18,138 nt of DNA from Pseudomonadota bacterium (GTDB taxonomy: Bacteria > Pseudomonadota > Alphaproteobacteria > Caulobacterales > Caulobacteraceae): NCBI GenBank assembly GCA_023445705.1, contig JAEXKM010000430.1, positions 1 through 18,138 of the forward strand, read 5' to 3'. Shown here in pieces: positions 1 through 8,636 of the stretch. The translations under genes and the position numbers were made by a program. Position 1 is the first letter of the stretch. Every line of letters starts with the position of its first letter. The notes beneath the pieces were generated by a model that saw nothing but the letters and a program-made list of their open reading frames with translations, did no database searches and was not told the DNA's origin.

Positions 1-2
1 AC

Positions 3-449
3 TGGCAATGGAACTCTAGATACTGGGAGCAAATTGCTCTATACAAACTTTCCATTTTCCGCCAAGAGCGAAACGCCGATCTTTTGCAGGAGGCGGTCCA
101 GCACGCCCGACACGCTGTCGCTGTCGAGCTACACCCGCACCCGCTTACTACTCTTGGGAAGGTGCTTTTGGCGCAGATCGGACAGCCCGGCCTCTCCGCA
201 AATGCGGTGTACTCCGACGCACATGATGCGTTGAACCGCGCGATTACCATGGAGCGCACGCGGTCGCGCGTGAGCGTCCACGCCTACGTTACCCTGTTCC
301 GTGGCGCGGACGTGTTAATCCAACGTGGAGGTTATCCCTCCGACCGCGAGGTGGAAGAACTTTCGGCACACCTCCAGAGCGCTACTGAATATTTCCAACA
401 CGATCTGGAATTGAAGGAGACTGCGGATCTCCTGAGGCGCTCGCTGTAA
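3..449 (+). CDS. C-terminal end of a helical-repeat protein, possibly the tail of a STAND/SIR2-type defence protein (partial)
   Basis: The frame is open from the left edge to the TAA at 447-449, so this is the last 148 or so residues of a longer protein; the first internal ATG (84) is not a convincing start. The visible part is all-helical in character. It opens with a WNSRYWEQIALYK segment, continues with a helix rich in A and H (QEAVQHARHAVAVELHPHP), a TLGKVLLAQIG segment and a closing helix ending in LLRRSL. From memory, the pattern of a tryptophan-tyrosine 'RYWEQ-AL' helix followed by TPR-like helices resembles the C-terminal repeats of large STAND NTPase or SIR2-STAND proteins involved in phage defence; this is weak recall, not a domain hit. 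The catalytic part, if any, lies outside the window. It converges on the dioxygenase gene across 237 bases. Confidence 0.55.
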   Translation, partial: WQWNSRYWEQIALYKLSIFRQERNADLLQEAVQHARHAVAVELHPHPLTTLGKVLLAQIGQPGLSANAVYSDAHDALNRAITMERTRSRVSVHAYVTLFRGADVLIQRGGYPSDREVEELSAHLQSATEYFQHDLELKETADLLRRSL

Positions 450-686
450 CGTTTGGATGGTGAAGTCGAAGCCACCACCGCAGGCGCACGCTCACGTCCT
501 GAGATACAAGCGACTAAACCGCTCGCCCTAAGCGGACTTTGCGAACGTCCGAGAAGGGTCGATAGCAGTGGATGCCACATGGTCTGATTGCAGACCCGGC
601 CGGTCTCGTACTCAGGGCCTATCTGCCGCGGGTGGCAGCCAGGCCCGGATCATTTGGGAAATCATCTCGGCGAACGAAACCTCCGG
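450..686. other. Intergenic region between two convergent genes
   Basis: No gene is supported here. Two small hairpins are visible: 533-551 (CGGAC/GTCCG around a 9-nt loop) and 581-596 (GGTCTG, loop ATTG, CAGACC). Neither has a following T-run on either strand, so they are at best weak candidates for the shared 3' ends of the flanking convergent genes. Confidence 0.4.
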
Positions 687-1379
687 CTAAGCCGACTTCA
701 TCCAGACCACCAACGCAAAGCGGGCCGCGCCCGTGTTGGGCAAAGTCCGGTGGGGCGTGAACCGGTCGAGGAAGAGAACCTCGCCGGCAGCGACGGTCGG
801 TGTCGCCCGAGGGAGGTTAACCAGCGAATCCTCTTCGATGTGGAAGTCGCTGGCCCGCACATGCGGGAAGGGGGCCTGCTGTCGACCAACGGCGATTTCA
901 AGGCCGCCGCTGTTTGGACCAGTATCCATCAAGGGGATCCAGGCGGTGACGCTTAGTCGGCCGCAATCGCTGCCGTCGTCGATGGCGACATCCGAGTGCC
1001 AGGCGTGACGGTGTTCAGGGAACGCGCTCAGGTTGGCGCGAACTCGCACCGTCGTATCGCCTAGCTTCCGTCCCGCGTGGCGTTCTGCTTCGTACTTGAG
1101 CACCGGGTCTTCCGCCAGATTGGTCAGAGCTGGCCCGAGGTGCGCGTCGGTCAGCACCGCGAGCCGTAAGAGGTTGGCGTAGGCTCTATCGGTCTTGGCG
1201 ATTTCGTCCAGCCGCTCGGCTAGCGGGAGCTCCGGCCGGCTCCGCGCGAACGGTGTGTGCAGCGCTCTTGCGACGCGATCGATGTGATCGGAGAGATCGG
1301 CCTGGCTCGCCCGGACCATTCGAGGCGGAAACACCTTGGCGACTGCAAAACCGTGCTCGGCGACAGAAGTATCAGCCAT
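687..1379 (-). CDS. Phytanoyl-CoA dioxygenase (PhyH)-like Fe(II)/2-oxoglutarate oxygenase
   Basis: 230-residue cytoplasmic protein. It should be a non-haem iron oxygenase that couples oxidation of a substrate to decarboxylation of 2-oxoglutarate. The iron-binding facial triad is visible: the HxD pair in AWHSDVA (H128, D130) and the distal histidine in FTPHRTLPN (H210). An arginine at about 220 (GAARFALVVWMK) is placed to bind the 2-oxoglutarate carboxylate. The SGGLEIAVG segment (157-165) is the usual PhyH turn between the metal ligands. Length is slightly short for the family (250-300). The substrate cannot be told from sequence; bacterial PhyH proteins act on lipids, amino acids, phosphonates and natural products. 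It lies downstream of queH on the same strand with a 62-base gap that contains a hairpin, so co-transcription is possible but not clear. Confidence 0.8.
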   Translation of the reverse strand: MADTSVAEHGFAVAKVFPPRMVRASQADLSDHIDRVARALHTPFARSRPELPLAERLDEIAKTDRAYANLLRLAVLTDAHLGPALTNLAEDPVLKYEAERHAGRKLGDTTVRVRANLSAFPEHRHAWHSDVAIDDGSDCGRLSVTAWIPLMDTGPNSGGLEIAVGRQQAPFPHVRASDFHIEEDSLVNLPRATPTVAAGEVLFLDRFTPHRTLPNTGAARFALVVWMKSA

Positions 1380-1395
1380 GGCCCTCAGGATGCTT

Positions 1396-1436
1396 GTGGC
1401 GGCGACAGCCTACAGGCAGGGCTGTGAAGTCGCCAC
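1396..1436 (-). terminator. Two-tier stem-loop between queH and the dioxygenase gene
   Basis: Outer stem GTGGCG (1396-1401) pairs with CGCCAC (1431-1436); inner stem ACAGCC (1405-1410) pairs with GGCTGT (1420-1425) around a 9-nt loop, with a small internal loop between the stems. It begins 6 bases past the queH stop codon in the minus-strand direction. No U-tract follows, so it may be a 3'-end stabilising or attenuating structure rather than a classical intrinsic terminator. Confidence 0.35.
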
Positions 1437-1441
1437 CTACG

Positions 1442-2098
1442 TCAGTCGTCAGCCTTGCGATAGAACTGAGTGCCGATCTTGATCGGCGCTCGGCCTGTCT
1501 CGCGGCGGTGGCGATTGGTGTCGCGCAGGGAATAGACGCAACCGCAGTACTCCTGCTGATAGAACTCCTCGCGCTTGGAGATCTCGATCATGCGCGCAGC
1601 TCCGCCGCCTTTGCGCCAGTTGTAGTCCCAGTAGCTGAGCCCCTCGTAGCGGCCGGCGGCGCGTTGGCCGCAGTCGTTGATCTGGCTCAAGTTCTTCCAT
1701 CGCGAGATGCCCAGCGAACTGGTCATCACCGGGAAGCCGTGCTCGTGGGCGTGGAGGGCCGTGCGCTCGAAGCGCATGTCGAAGCACATGGTGCAACGAA
1801 CGCCGCGTTCCGGCTCCCACTCCATACCCTTGGCGCGGGCGAACCAGTTGTCGGTGTCGTAGTCGGCGTCGACGAACGCTACGCCGTGCTTCTCGGCGAA
1901 GCGAACGTTCTCATCCTTGCGCAACAGGTACTCGCGCTCAGGGTGGATGTTCGGATTGTAGAAGAAGATCGTGTAGTCGACGCCGGAAGCGAGCATCGCC
2001 TCCATCACCTCGCCGGAGCAGGGCGCGCAGCAGGAGTGCAGCAGCACCTTGGTCTCGCCGCCGGGCGGGGAAAGGATCGGTCGATCAAGGTCAGCCAT
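1442..2098 (-). CDS. queH: Epoxyqueuosine reductase QueH (DUF208)
   Basis: 218 residues, full length. QueH carries out the last step of queuosine synthesis, reducing epoxyqueuosine to queuosine in the wobble position of tRNAs for Tyr, His, Asn and Asp. It replaces the unrelated cobalamin-dependent QueG. The family cysteine motifs are intact: CCAPC at 23-27, ERGVRCTMCFDMR at 97-109 (C102, C105) and YCGC at 184-187. These cysteines are thought to hold an Fe-S cluster, a second metal site and a redox disulfide. The conserved TSSLGISRWKNLSQI segment (126-140) is also present. The gene is divergent from acnD across about 200 bases. No strong Shine-Dalgarno sequence is seen before the ATG at 2098. 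Assignment is firm. Confidence 0.95.
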   Translation of the reverse strand: MADLDRPILSPPGGETKVLLHSCCAPCSGEVMEAMLASGVDYTIFFYNPNIHPEREYLLRKDENVRFAEKHGVAFVDADYDTDNWFARAKGMEWEPERGVRCTMCFDMRFERTALHAHEHGFPVMTSSLGISRWKNLSQINDCGQRAAGRYEGLSYWDYNWRKGGGAARMIEISKREEFYQQEYCGCVYSLRDTNRHRRETGRAPIKIGTQFYRKADD

Positions 2099-2305
2099 GA
2101 TCGGGTTCTAGCGTGGGTCTGCTGGTTGTCCCAGAGCTGAGGTTCAGCATTCGTCTGAGTTTGCAAGGTTCGCTGATTTGCAGTAATTGCTTCGCAAATC
2201 TTCGCCGTTTCAAGCGCCTCCGCGACTTGCGCGCGTTCGGTCGATCCCTTCTTTCAATCATGTCACGCGCACGGGCGAGCCGCGCCAATTGAGAGAACCG
2301 TGTTG
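2099..2305. promoter_or_regulatory. Divergent regulatory region queH / acnD with an array of TTTGCAA/TTCGCAAA words (putative ScfR/PrpR operator)
   Basis: The region between the divergent queH and acnD starts holds a cluster at 2160-2207: TTTGCAAGGTTC at 2160-2171, TTTGCAG at 2177-2183, TTCGCAAATCTTCGC at 2191-2205. Closely similar arrays occur before prpC (6188-6234) and scfR (14674-14723). The stretch TTGC..GCAAATCT is shared with the scfR site, and TTTGCAG followed 17 bases later by GCA[AT][AT]TCTTCGC is shared with the prpC site. Actinobacterial PrpR/RamB proteins, which are relatives of ScfR, bind TTTGCAAA-type sequences, which supports this reading. The exact promoter -35/-10 is not clear to me. 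Confidence 0.65.
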
Positions 2306-4930
2306 ATGAACGCAGCCTTCCGCAAGCCTCTGCCGGGCACGGACCTTGACTACTTCGACACGCACGCCGCGATCGATGCGATCCGTCCGGGCGCCTATGA
2401 CGGCCTGCCGTATGTTTCTCGCGTGCTTGCCGAGCAACTGGTCCGCCGCTGCGAGCCCGCGCAGCTCGACGCGGCCCTGCGCCAGATCGTCGAGCGGCGC
2501 CGCGATCTCGACTTTCCCTGGTACCCGGCCCGGGTCGTCTGCCATGACATCCTGGGCCAGACGGCGCTGGTCGATCTGGCTGGTCTGCGAGATGCGATCG
2601 CCGACGAAGGGGGCGATCCGGCCAAGATCAACCCCGTGGTGCCGACCCAGTTGATCGTCGACCACTCTTTGGCGGTGGAGTACGGCGGCTTCGACCCCGA
2701 GGCGTTCGCCAAGAACCGCGCCATCGAGGATCGCCGCAATGAAGACCGGTTTCACTTCATCGAGTGGACCAAGCGGGCGTTCGAGAACGTCGATGTGATC
2801 CCGGCCGGCAACGGCATCATGCACCAGATCAATCTGGAGAAGATGTCGCCGGTGATTCAGGTGCGGGACTGCATCGCCTTTCCGGACACCTGCGTCGGGA
2901 CCGACAGCCATACGCCCCACGTCGATGCGCTGGGCGTCATCGCGGTCGGTGTCGGCGGTCTCGAGGCAGAGACCGTGATGCTGGGCCGCGCGTCGATGAT
3001 GCGCCTTCCCGACATCGTGGGGGTGAAGCTGACCGGCCGGCGCGCGCCGGGGATCACCGCCACGGACATCGTCCTGGCGCTGACAGAGTTTCTGCGGAAG
3101 GAGCGGGTGGTCGGCGCCTGGGTCGAGTTCTTCGGCGAGGGCGCCGACAGCCTCTCGATCGGCGACCGCGCGACCATCTCCAACATGTGTCCCGAGTACG
3201 GCGCGACCGCGGCGATGTTCTACATCGACCAGCAGACGATCGAGTACCTGCGCCTCACCGGCCGCGAGCCGGAACAGGTCGCCCTGGTCGAAACCTATGC
3301 TCGCGTCACCGGCCTATGGGCCGACGCGCTCAAGACCGCCGAGTACGAGCGGGTGCTGGAGTTCGATCTCTCCAGCGTGGCTCGCAACATGGCCGGCCCC
3401 TCCAACCCGCATCGGCGGCTGCCGACCGCCGCGCTCAAGGAAAGCGGCATCGCGGTCGGGCTCGAGGCGGCGGTCGCTGAAGAACGCGAGGGCCTGCTGC
3501 CGGACGGCGCGGTGATCATCGCGGCGATCACCAGCTGCACCAACACCTCCAATCCGCGGAATGTGGTTGCGGCCGGGTTGCTGGCTAAGAAGGCGAACAC
3601 CCTGGGCCTTGTGCGCAAGCCCTGGGTGAAGACTTCGTTCGCCCCAGGCTCGAAGGTGGCGCGGCTCTATCTGCAGGAGTCGGGGCTGCTCTCTGAGTTG
3701 GAGACACTCGGCTTCGGCATCGTGGCCTTCGCCTGCACGACGTGCAACGGCATGTCGGGCGCGCTTGATCCGAAGATCCAGCAGGAGATCATCGACCGCG
3801 ACCTCTACGCGACTGCGGTTCTGTCCGGAAACCGCAACTTCGACGGGCGCATACATCCTTACGCCAAGCAGGCGTTCCTCGCTTCTCCGCCCCTGGTCGT
3901 CGCCTACGCCATCGCCGGCACCATACGCTTCGACATCGAGCAGGACGTGCTGGGCGTGGCTCAGGGCAAGGAGATCCACCTGAAGGATCTGTGGCCGACC
4001 GACGACGAGATTGACGCGGTCGTCGCCGCCAGCGTGAGGCCCGAGCAGTTCCGCGAGGTCTACGAGCCGATGTTCGCCCGTCGGTCCTCGGCGGCCACGA
4101 AAGTCAGCCCGCTCTACGGCTGGCGCCCGGAGTCGACCTATATCCGCCGGCCGCCCTATTGGGACACCGAAGGCGTCGGCGCTCTGGCCGCGAACCCGCG
4201 TACGCTCAAGGGCATGCGGCCGCTGGCCATCCTCCCGGACAACATCACCACGGACCACCTCTCGCCATCGAACGCGATCCTCGCCAGTTCGGCGGCGGGG
4301 GAGCACCTGACCCGGATGGGCGTGCCGGAAGAGGACTTCAATTCCTACGCCACACACCGCGGCGATCATCTCACGGCCATGCGCGCCACCTTCGCGAACC
4401 CGCAACTGGTCAACGAGATGGCTGTCGTCGACGGGCAGGTGAAGAAGGGCTCGCTCGCCCGTGTCGAGCCGGACGGCAAGGTGATGCGGATGTGGGAGGC
4501 GATTGAAGCCTACCTCGACCGGAAGCAGCCTCTGATCATCGTCGCCGGCGCCGACTACGGCCAGGGATCGTCGCGCGACTGGGCGGCCAAGGGCGTGCGT
4601 CTGGCGGGCGTGGAGGCCATCGTCGCCGAAGGCTTCGAGCGCATCCATCGCACCAACCTGATTGGCATGGGCGTGCTGCCGCTCGAGTTCAAGCCGGGCG
4701 TCACGCGCCTGAGCTTGGGCCTGGACGGTCGCGAGACCTACGATGTCGTTGGTGAGCGCAGGCCGGGCGCCGACCTGGCGTTGGTCATTCATCGGGCCGA
4801 TGGAGAGACGATCGAGGCTCCGGTGACCTGCCGCCTCGACACTGCCGAAGAGGTTTCAATCTACGAGGCGGGCGGTGTGCTGCAACGCTTCGCCCAGGAC
4901 TTCCTGGCGGCGGAATCGGACGCCGCCTGA
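2306..4930 (+). CDS. acnD: 2-methylcitrate dehydratase AcnD (Fe-S-dependent, aconitase family)
   Basis: 874 residues from ATG 2306. AcnD dehydrates 2-methylcitrate to 2-methylaconitate; with PrpF it replaces PrpD in the methylcitrate cycle. The three cysteine ligands of the [4Fe-4S] cluster are present: C411 in ITSCTNTSNP, and C477 and C480 in ACTTCNGMSG. Other aconitase marks are DSHTPHVDALGV (about residue 202), ILPDNITTDHLSP (about 645) and GADYGQGSSRDWAAKG (the swivel domain, about 750). Length matches the family (860-880). Start choice: GTG 2300, TTG 2303 and ATG 2306 are consecutive in-frame codons; the purine stretch GAGAG at 2291-2295 is best spaced for ATG 2306. The stop codon overlaps the prpF start by one base (TGATG), so the two are translationally coupled. 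Probably repressed or activated by ScfR through the upstream array. Confidence 0.95.
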   Translation: MNAAFRKPLPGTDLDYFDTHAAIDAIRPGAYDGLPYVSRVLAEQLVRRCEPAQLDAALRQIVERRRDLDFPWYPARVVCHDILGQTALVDLAGLRDAIADEGGDPAKINPVVPTQLIVDHSLAVEYGGFDPEAFAKNRAIEDRRNEDRFHFIEWTKRAFENVDVIPAGNGIMHQINLEKMSPVIQVRDCIAFPDTCVGTDSHTPHVDALGVIAVGVGGLEAETVMLGRASMMRLPDIVGVKLTGRRAPGITATDIVLALTEFLRKERVVGAWVEFFGEGADSLSIGDRATISNMCPEYGATAAMFYIDQQTIEYLRLTGREPEQVALVETYARVTGLWADALKTAEYERVLEFDLSSVARNMAGPSNPHRRLPTAALKESGIAVGLEAAVAEEREGLLPDGAVIIAAITSCTNTSNPRNVVAAGLLAKKANTLGLVRKPWVKTSFAPGSKVARLYLQESGLLSELETLGFGIVAFACTTCNGMSGALDPKIQQEIIDRDLYATAVLSGNRNFDGRIHPYAKQAFLASPPLVVAYAIAGTIRFDIEQDVLGVAQGKEIHLKDLWPTDDEIDAVVAASVRPEQFREVYEPMFARRSSAATKVSPLYGWRPESTYIRRPPYWDTEGVGALAANPRTLKGMRPLAILPDNITTDHLSPSNAILASSAAGEHLTRMGVPEEDFNSYATHRGDHLTAMRATFANPQLVNEMAVVDGQVKKGSLARVEPDGKVMRMWEAIEAYLDRKQPLIIVAGADYGQGSSRDWAAKGVRLAGVEAIVAEGFERIHRTNLIGMGVLPLEFKPGVTRLSLGLDGRETYDVVGERRPGADLALVIHRADGETIEAPVTCRLDTAEEVSIYEAGGVLQRFAQDFLAAESDAA

Positions 4931-6126
4931 TGTCGAGGGCTCCCCAAATCCGTATCCCCGCCACGTACATGCGGGGCGGCACCAGCAAGGGCGTGTTCTT
5001 CCGGCTCGAAGACCTCCCCGAACGCTGCCGCATTCCGGGGGCGGCGCGCGATCGACTGTTCCAACGCGTTATCGGCAGCCCCGACCCCTACGCGGCCCAG
5101 ATCGACGGCATGGGCGGCGCCACGTCCAGCACCAGCAAGTGCGTGATCCTGTCCAGGAGCGCCGAGCCGGGCCACGATGTCGACTATCTGTACGGCCAGG
5201 TCGCCATCGACACGGACTTCGTCGACTGGTCGGGCAACTGCGGCAATCTCTCGACCGCCGCAGGAGCCTTCGCCATCCACGCCGGCTACGTGGATCCGTC
5301 GCGCGCCGAGAACGGCGCCTGCGTCGTGCGGATCTGGCAGGCCAACATCCGCAAGACCATCATCGCGCACGTCCCGGTTTCAGGCGGGCAGGTGCAGGAG
5401 ACCGGGGATTTCGAGCTCGACGGCGTGACCTTTCCGGCCGCGGAGATCGTGCTGGAATTCGTCGATCCCGCCGAAGAGGACGGGGAGGGGGGCTCGATGT
5501 TCCCGACCGGGAATCTGGTCGACGAACTCGACGTCCCGACAGACATCGCGCCTGGCGGCAAACTGAGGGCGACCCTGATCAGCGCCGGCATTCCGACGAT
5601 CTTCGTGAACGCCGCCGACATCGGCTACACCGGCGCCGAGCTGCGCGAGGACATTAACGGGGATTCTGCGGCGCTCGCCCGTTTCGAAACCCTGCGTGCG
5701 ATCGGCGCGCTTCGGATGGGCCTGATCGACACGCTCGACGGCGCGGCTAAGCGGCAGCACACTCCAAAGATCGCGTTCGTAGCGCCGCCGCGCGACTTTG
5801 CATCGTCGAGCGGTAAGTCGATCAAGGCCGCCGAGATCGATCTTCTCGTCCGCGCGCTTTCTATGGGTAAACTGCACCACGCCATGATGGGCACAGCGTC
5901 GGTCGCGATCGCGGCGGCGGCGGCCGTGCCTGGCACCCTGGTCAACCAGGCCGCCGGTGGCGGCGGACGCCAAGCGGTGCGCTTTGGACATCCCTCTGGC
6001 GTTCTTCGAGCGGGCGCCGAGGCGCGGCGGATCGGCGCCGACTGGACCGTCTCCAAGGCGATCATGAGCCGCAGCGCCCGAATCCTGATGGAAGGCTGGA
6101 TCCGCGTTCCAGAGGACGCATTCTAG
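4930..6126 (+). CDS. prpF: 2-methylaconitate isomerase PrpF
   Basis: 398 residues, full length. PrpF isomerises the 2-methylaconitate released by AcnD so that it can be hydrated to 2-methylisocitrate by an aconitase; the hydrating enzyme itself (AcnB or similar) is not in this window. The family opening YMRGGTSKGVFF (13-24) is present. The general-base lysine sits in ATSSTSKCVIL (K70), and the SGNCGNLSTAAGAFA loop (101-115) holds C104. The C-terminal FGHPSGVLRAGAE segment is also typical of the diaminopimelate-epimerase-like fold. The start ATG at 4930-4932 overlaps the acnD TGA. The adjacency acnD-prpF is the standard arrangement. No obvious terminator follows; the next gene has its own upstream operator. 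Confidence 0.95.
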   Translation: MSRAPQIRIPATYMRGGTSKGVFFRLEDLPERCRIPGAARDRLFQRVIGSPDPYAAQIDGMGGATSSTSKCVILSRSAEPGHDVDYLYGQVAIDTDFVDWSGNCGNLSTAAGAFAIHAGYVDPSRAENGACVVRIWQANIRKTIIAHVPVSGGQVQETGDFELDGVTFPAAEIVLEFVDPAEEDGEGGSMFPTGNLVDELDVPTDIAPGGKLRATLISAGIPTIFVNAADIGYTGAELREDINGDSAALARFETLRAIGALRMGLIDTLDGAAKRQHTPKIAFVAPPRDFASSSGKSIKAAEIDLLVRALSMGKLHHAMMGTASVAIAAAAAVPGTLVNQAAGGGGRQAVRFGHPSGVLRAGAEARRIGADWTVSKAIMSRSARILMEGWIRVPEDAF

Positions 6127-6506
6127 CGCTGTAGCCTGACGAGGCGCGACAAGCCGAAGCGTGATGCGGGAGCGCTTGCCGGTGCCGTTCGCAAAGTTTG
6201 CGGGTTTGCAGGTTCATGCTCGCATTTCTTCGCTTTTTCAGCCGTATCCGTCGTTCCTGGGCGCGCCGATAAGGTCGGCATGGCTCTCGGTCGAACACCC
6301 CCGTTCAGAGTTCTAAGCCGGGCCCGGTTGTGCGCTGACGCGGACATGGCGCTCAGGCCAGTGCACATCCGTAAGGCCAAGCCCTCGCCATTCCTGCGAC
6401 GCTATCTGCAGGAGCGCAGGAAGGCGCTCGCGGGCCAGTTGAAACCCAAAAATCGATCGGTCGCGCGCTCCGCACCGGCGCGCTTCCCACTAGGCAAGAG
6501 GATCCG
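6127..6506 (+). promoter_or_regulatory. Regulatory region upstream of prpC with putative ScfR/PrpR operator array
   Basis: 380 bases without a supported gene. Near the prpF end, at 6188-6234, lies a cluster of TTCGCAAA (6188-6195), TTTGCG (6197-6202), TTTGCAGGTTC (6205-6215) and TCGCATTTCTTCGC (6220-6233). The last two elements keep the same 17-base offset as in the acnD array. About 270 bases of leader then run to prpC. A 76-codon open frame at 6280-6510 fills part of the leader, but it has no recognisable domain and runs over the prpC start, so I do not call it. The prpC Shine-Dalgarno AAGAGGA is at 6496-6502. Confidence 0.6.
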
Positions 6507-7661
6507 ATGAGCGAAGTCGCTTTCAAGCCCAAGAAGTCGGTCGCTCTCTCCGGCGTGACCGCCGGGAACACCGCATTGTGCACCGTGGGCCGGTCGGGCA
6601 ACGACCTGCATTATCGCGGGTATGACATTCTCGAGTTCGCCGAGACCGCCGAGTTCGAGGAAATCGCCCACCTCCTGGTGCATGGCGACCTTCCGACGCC
6701 AGCGCAGCTGGTCGCATACAAGGCCAAGCTGCGCGGGCTGCGCGGGCTGCCGCAAGGCGTGAAGCAAGTGCTCGAAGCCATTCCCGCGGCGGCCCATCCG
6801 ATGGATGTGATGCGCTCCGGGGTCTCGGCGCTGGGGTGCGTGCTTCCCGAGGCGCTTGACCACAATGTGCCGGACGCCCGCGATATCGCCGACCGTCTCA
6901 TGGCCAGCCTTGGCTCCATGCTCCTGTACTGGTTCCACTACGCGCACAACGGCCGACGCATCGAAGTCGAGACCGACGACGACAGTATCGGCGCGCATTT
7001 CCTGCACCTGCTCCACGGGCGCGCCCCCACGGAGAGCTGGGTGCGGGCCATGCACACCTCGCTGATCCTCTACGCTGAGCATGAGTTCAACGCCTCGACC
7101 TTCGCCTGCCGGGTCATCGCCGGCACCGGTTCGGACATGTACTCGGCGATCGCCGGCGGCATCGGCGCGCTGCGGGGGCCTAAGCACGGCGGCGCCAACG
7201 AAGTGGCCTACGAAATCCAGAAGCGCTACGCGACGCCAGATGACGCCGAGGCGGACATTCGCCGGCGCGTCGAAAGCAAGGAAGTGATCATCGGCTTCGG
7301 ACACCCGGTCTACACGATCTCCGATCCGCGCAACGTCGTCATCAAGAGGGTCGCGAAGGAACTCGCCGACGAGGCCGGCGCGCAGCGTCAGTTCGCCGTC
7401 GCCGAGCGGATCGAGAGCGTGATGTGGGACGCCAAGTCCATGTTCCCGAACCTCGACTGGTTCTCGGCCGTATCTTACAATCTGATGGGCGTGCCGACCG
7501 CGATGTTCACGCCGCTGTTTGTGATCTCCCGCACTTCGGGGTGGGCTGCGCACGTGATCGAGCAGCGTCTCGACAACAAGATCATTCGACCGTCGGCCAA
7601 CTACACCGGGCCGGAAAATCTCAAGTTCAGGCCGCTCGCCCAGCGCGCAGACGCGCTCTAG
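6507..7661 (+). CDS. prpC: 2-methylcitrate synthase PrpC
   Basis: 384 residues. It condenses propionyl-CoA with oxaloacetate to 2-methylcitrate, the entry step of the methylcitrate cycle. It belongs to the citrate synthase family; the three catalytic residues are present as H227 (GPKHGGANEV), H266 (GFGHPVYTISDPRN) and D317 (MFPNLDWFSAV). The short, N-terminally lean form of about 375-390 residues and the sequences LHYRGYDI (34-41) and GVPTAMFTPLFVISRTSGWAAH (328-349 region) favour PrpC over housekeeping citrate synthase, as does the neighbouring prpB. A clear Shine-Dalgarno sequence precedes ATG 6507. prpB follows after 14 bases, so the two form an operon. Confidence 0.95.
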   Translation: MSEVAFKPKKSVALSGVTAGNTALCTVGRSGNDLHYRGYDILEFAETAEFEEIAHLLVHGDLPTPAQLVAYKAKLRGLRGLPQGVKQVLEAIPAAAHPMDVMRSGVSALGCVLPEALDHNVPDARDIADRLMASLGSMLLYWFHYAHNGRRIEVETDDDSIGAHFLHLLHGRAPTESWVRAMHTSLILYAEHEFNASTFACRVIAGTGSDMYSAIAGGIGALRGPKHGGANEVAYEIQKRYATPDDAEADIRRRVESKEVIIGFGHPVYTISDPRNVVIKRVAKELADEAGAQRQFAVAERIESVMWDAKSMFPNLDWFSAVSYNLMGVPTAMFTPLFVISRTSGWAAHVIEQRLDNKIIRPSANYTGPENLKFRPLAQRADAL

Positions 7662-7675
7662 GGCCAAGGAGTTCC

Positions 7676-8599
7676 ATGCCGTATCTCGTTGCAGACGACC
7701 TGCCGACCGAAAGCGCGGGCAAACGCTTCCGCGCAGCGCTGGCGCAGCCGGGCATTTACAGACTACCCGGGGCTCACAACGGCCAGGCCGCGATCCAGGC
7801 GAAACGGGCGGGGTTCCAGGGGCTCTACTTGTCTGGGGCGGCGATGACCGCCTCAATGGGCCTGCCCGATCTCGGGATCATCACGGTGGATGAGGTGGCC
7901 TTCTTTGTCCGCCAGATCGTCCGGGCTTCGGGACTGCCGCTGCTCGTGGATGGCGACACCGGGTACGGCGAGGCGCTCAACGTGATGCACATGGTGCGCA
8001 CCTTCGAGGACGCTGGGGCCGGGGCGGTTCACCTCGAAGATCAGATCTTGCCGAAGAAGTGCGGGCATCTCAACGGCAAGAACCTGGTGTCTGCGCACGA
8101 CATGGCCGCCAAGGTCGCCGCCGCGAAGAAGGCCAGCCGCGACATTGTCATCGTGGCGCGCACCGACGCCGCGGGCGTCGAGGGATTTGACGCCGCCGTT
8201 GATCGCGCCAAGCGTTATGTCGACGCGGGCGCGGACGCCATCTTTCCTGAGGCGCTCAACACCCGTGAAATGTTCGAGAAGTTCGCCAAGGCCATGCAGG
8301 GCACGCCGCTGCTCGCCAACATGACCGAATTCGGTAAGACGCCGTTCTACACGGCCAGCGAATTCGAGGTGATGGGCTACAAGATGGTCATCTGGCCCGT
8401 TTCCAGCCTGCGCGTGGCCAACAAGGCTCAGGAAAATCTCTACGCGGCGATCGCGCGCGACGGCGGCGCGCACAAGGTCGTCGACCAGATGCAGACTCGC
8501 GCCGAGCTCTACGACGTGATCGGCCTGCACGACTACGAGGCCCTGGACGAGTCGATCGTAAAGACCATCATCCCTGAGGGCGTGCCGCAGGAGTCCTAG
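7676..8599 (+). CDS. prpB: 2-methylisocitrate lyase PrpB
   Basis: 307 residues. It cleaves 2-methylisocitrate to pyruvate and succinate, the last step of the methylcitrate cycle. It is a member of the isocitrate-lyase/PEP-mutase TIM-barrel family. Active-site signature KKCGH is at 127-131 (catalytic C129), and the Mg-binding aspartates lie in LVDGDTGYGEA (D92, D94). NMTEFGKTP is the usual conserved segment in the C-terminal half. The open frame extends upstream to 7424 through prpC in another phase, but the ATG at 7676 is right: it has AAGGAG at 7666-7671, and the protein then starts like other PrpB proteins. Length is normal (290-310). The next gene begins 37 bases downstream without an obvious terminator. 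Confidence 0.96.
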   Translation: MPYLVADDLPTESAGKRFRAALAQPGIYRLPGAHNGQAAIQAKRAGFQGLYLSGAAMTASMGLPDLGIITVDEVAFFVRQIVRASGLPLLVDGDTGYGEALNVMHMVRTFEDAGAGAVHLEDQILPKKCGHLNGKNLVSAHDMAAKVAAAKKASRDIVIVARTDAAGVEGFDAAVDRAKRYVDAGADAIFPEALNTREMFEKFAKAMQGTPLLANMTEFGKTPFYTASEFEVMGYKMVIWPVSSLRVANKAQENLYAAIARDGGAHKVVDQMQTRAELYDVIGLHDYEALDESIVKTIIPEGVPQES

Positions 8600-8636
8600 A
8601 GACAGCTTCCGGCAAGTTGGCAATTCCAAGAGTGCG

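Noticed and set aside
1253..2140. Plus-strand open frame (295 codons) opposite queH
   Set aside because: The minus strand encodes a full QueH with every cysteine motif; the plus frame is alanine/valine-rich shadow sequence.
3314..4792. Long minus-strand open frame (492 codons) inside acnD
   Set aside because: It is antisense to a clear, complete aconitase-family gene, has arginine/histidine-rich composition typical of high-GC shadow frames, and no recognisable motif.
6280..6510. 76-codon plus-strand frame in the prpC leader
   Set aside because: No recognised domain or clear ribosome site, and its end overlaps the prpC start; more likely leader sequence.
7424..7675. N-terminally extended PrpB starting inside prpC
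   Set aside because: The extra 84 codons overlap prpC in another phase, while ATG 7676 has a strong AAGGAG and gives a normal-length protein.
6402..7856. Minus-strand open frame (484 codons) opposite prpC/prpB
   Set aside because: Antisense shadow of prpC with no domain character; it spans the gap between two co-directional real genes.
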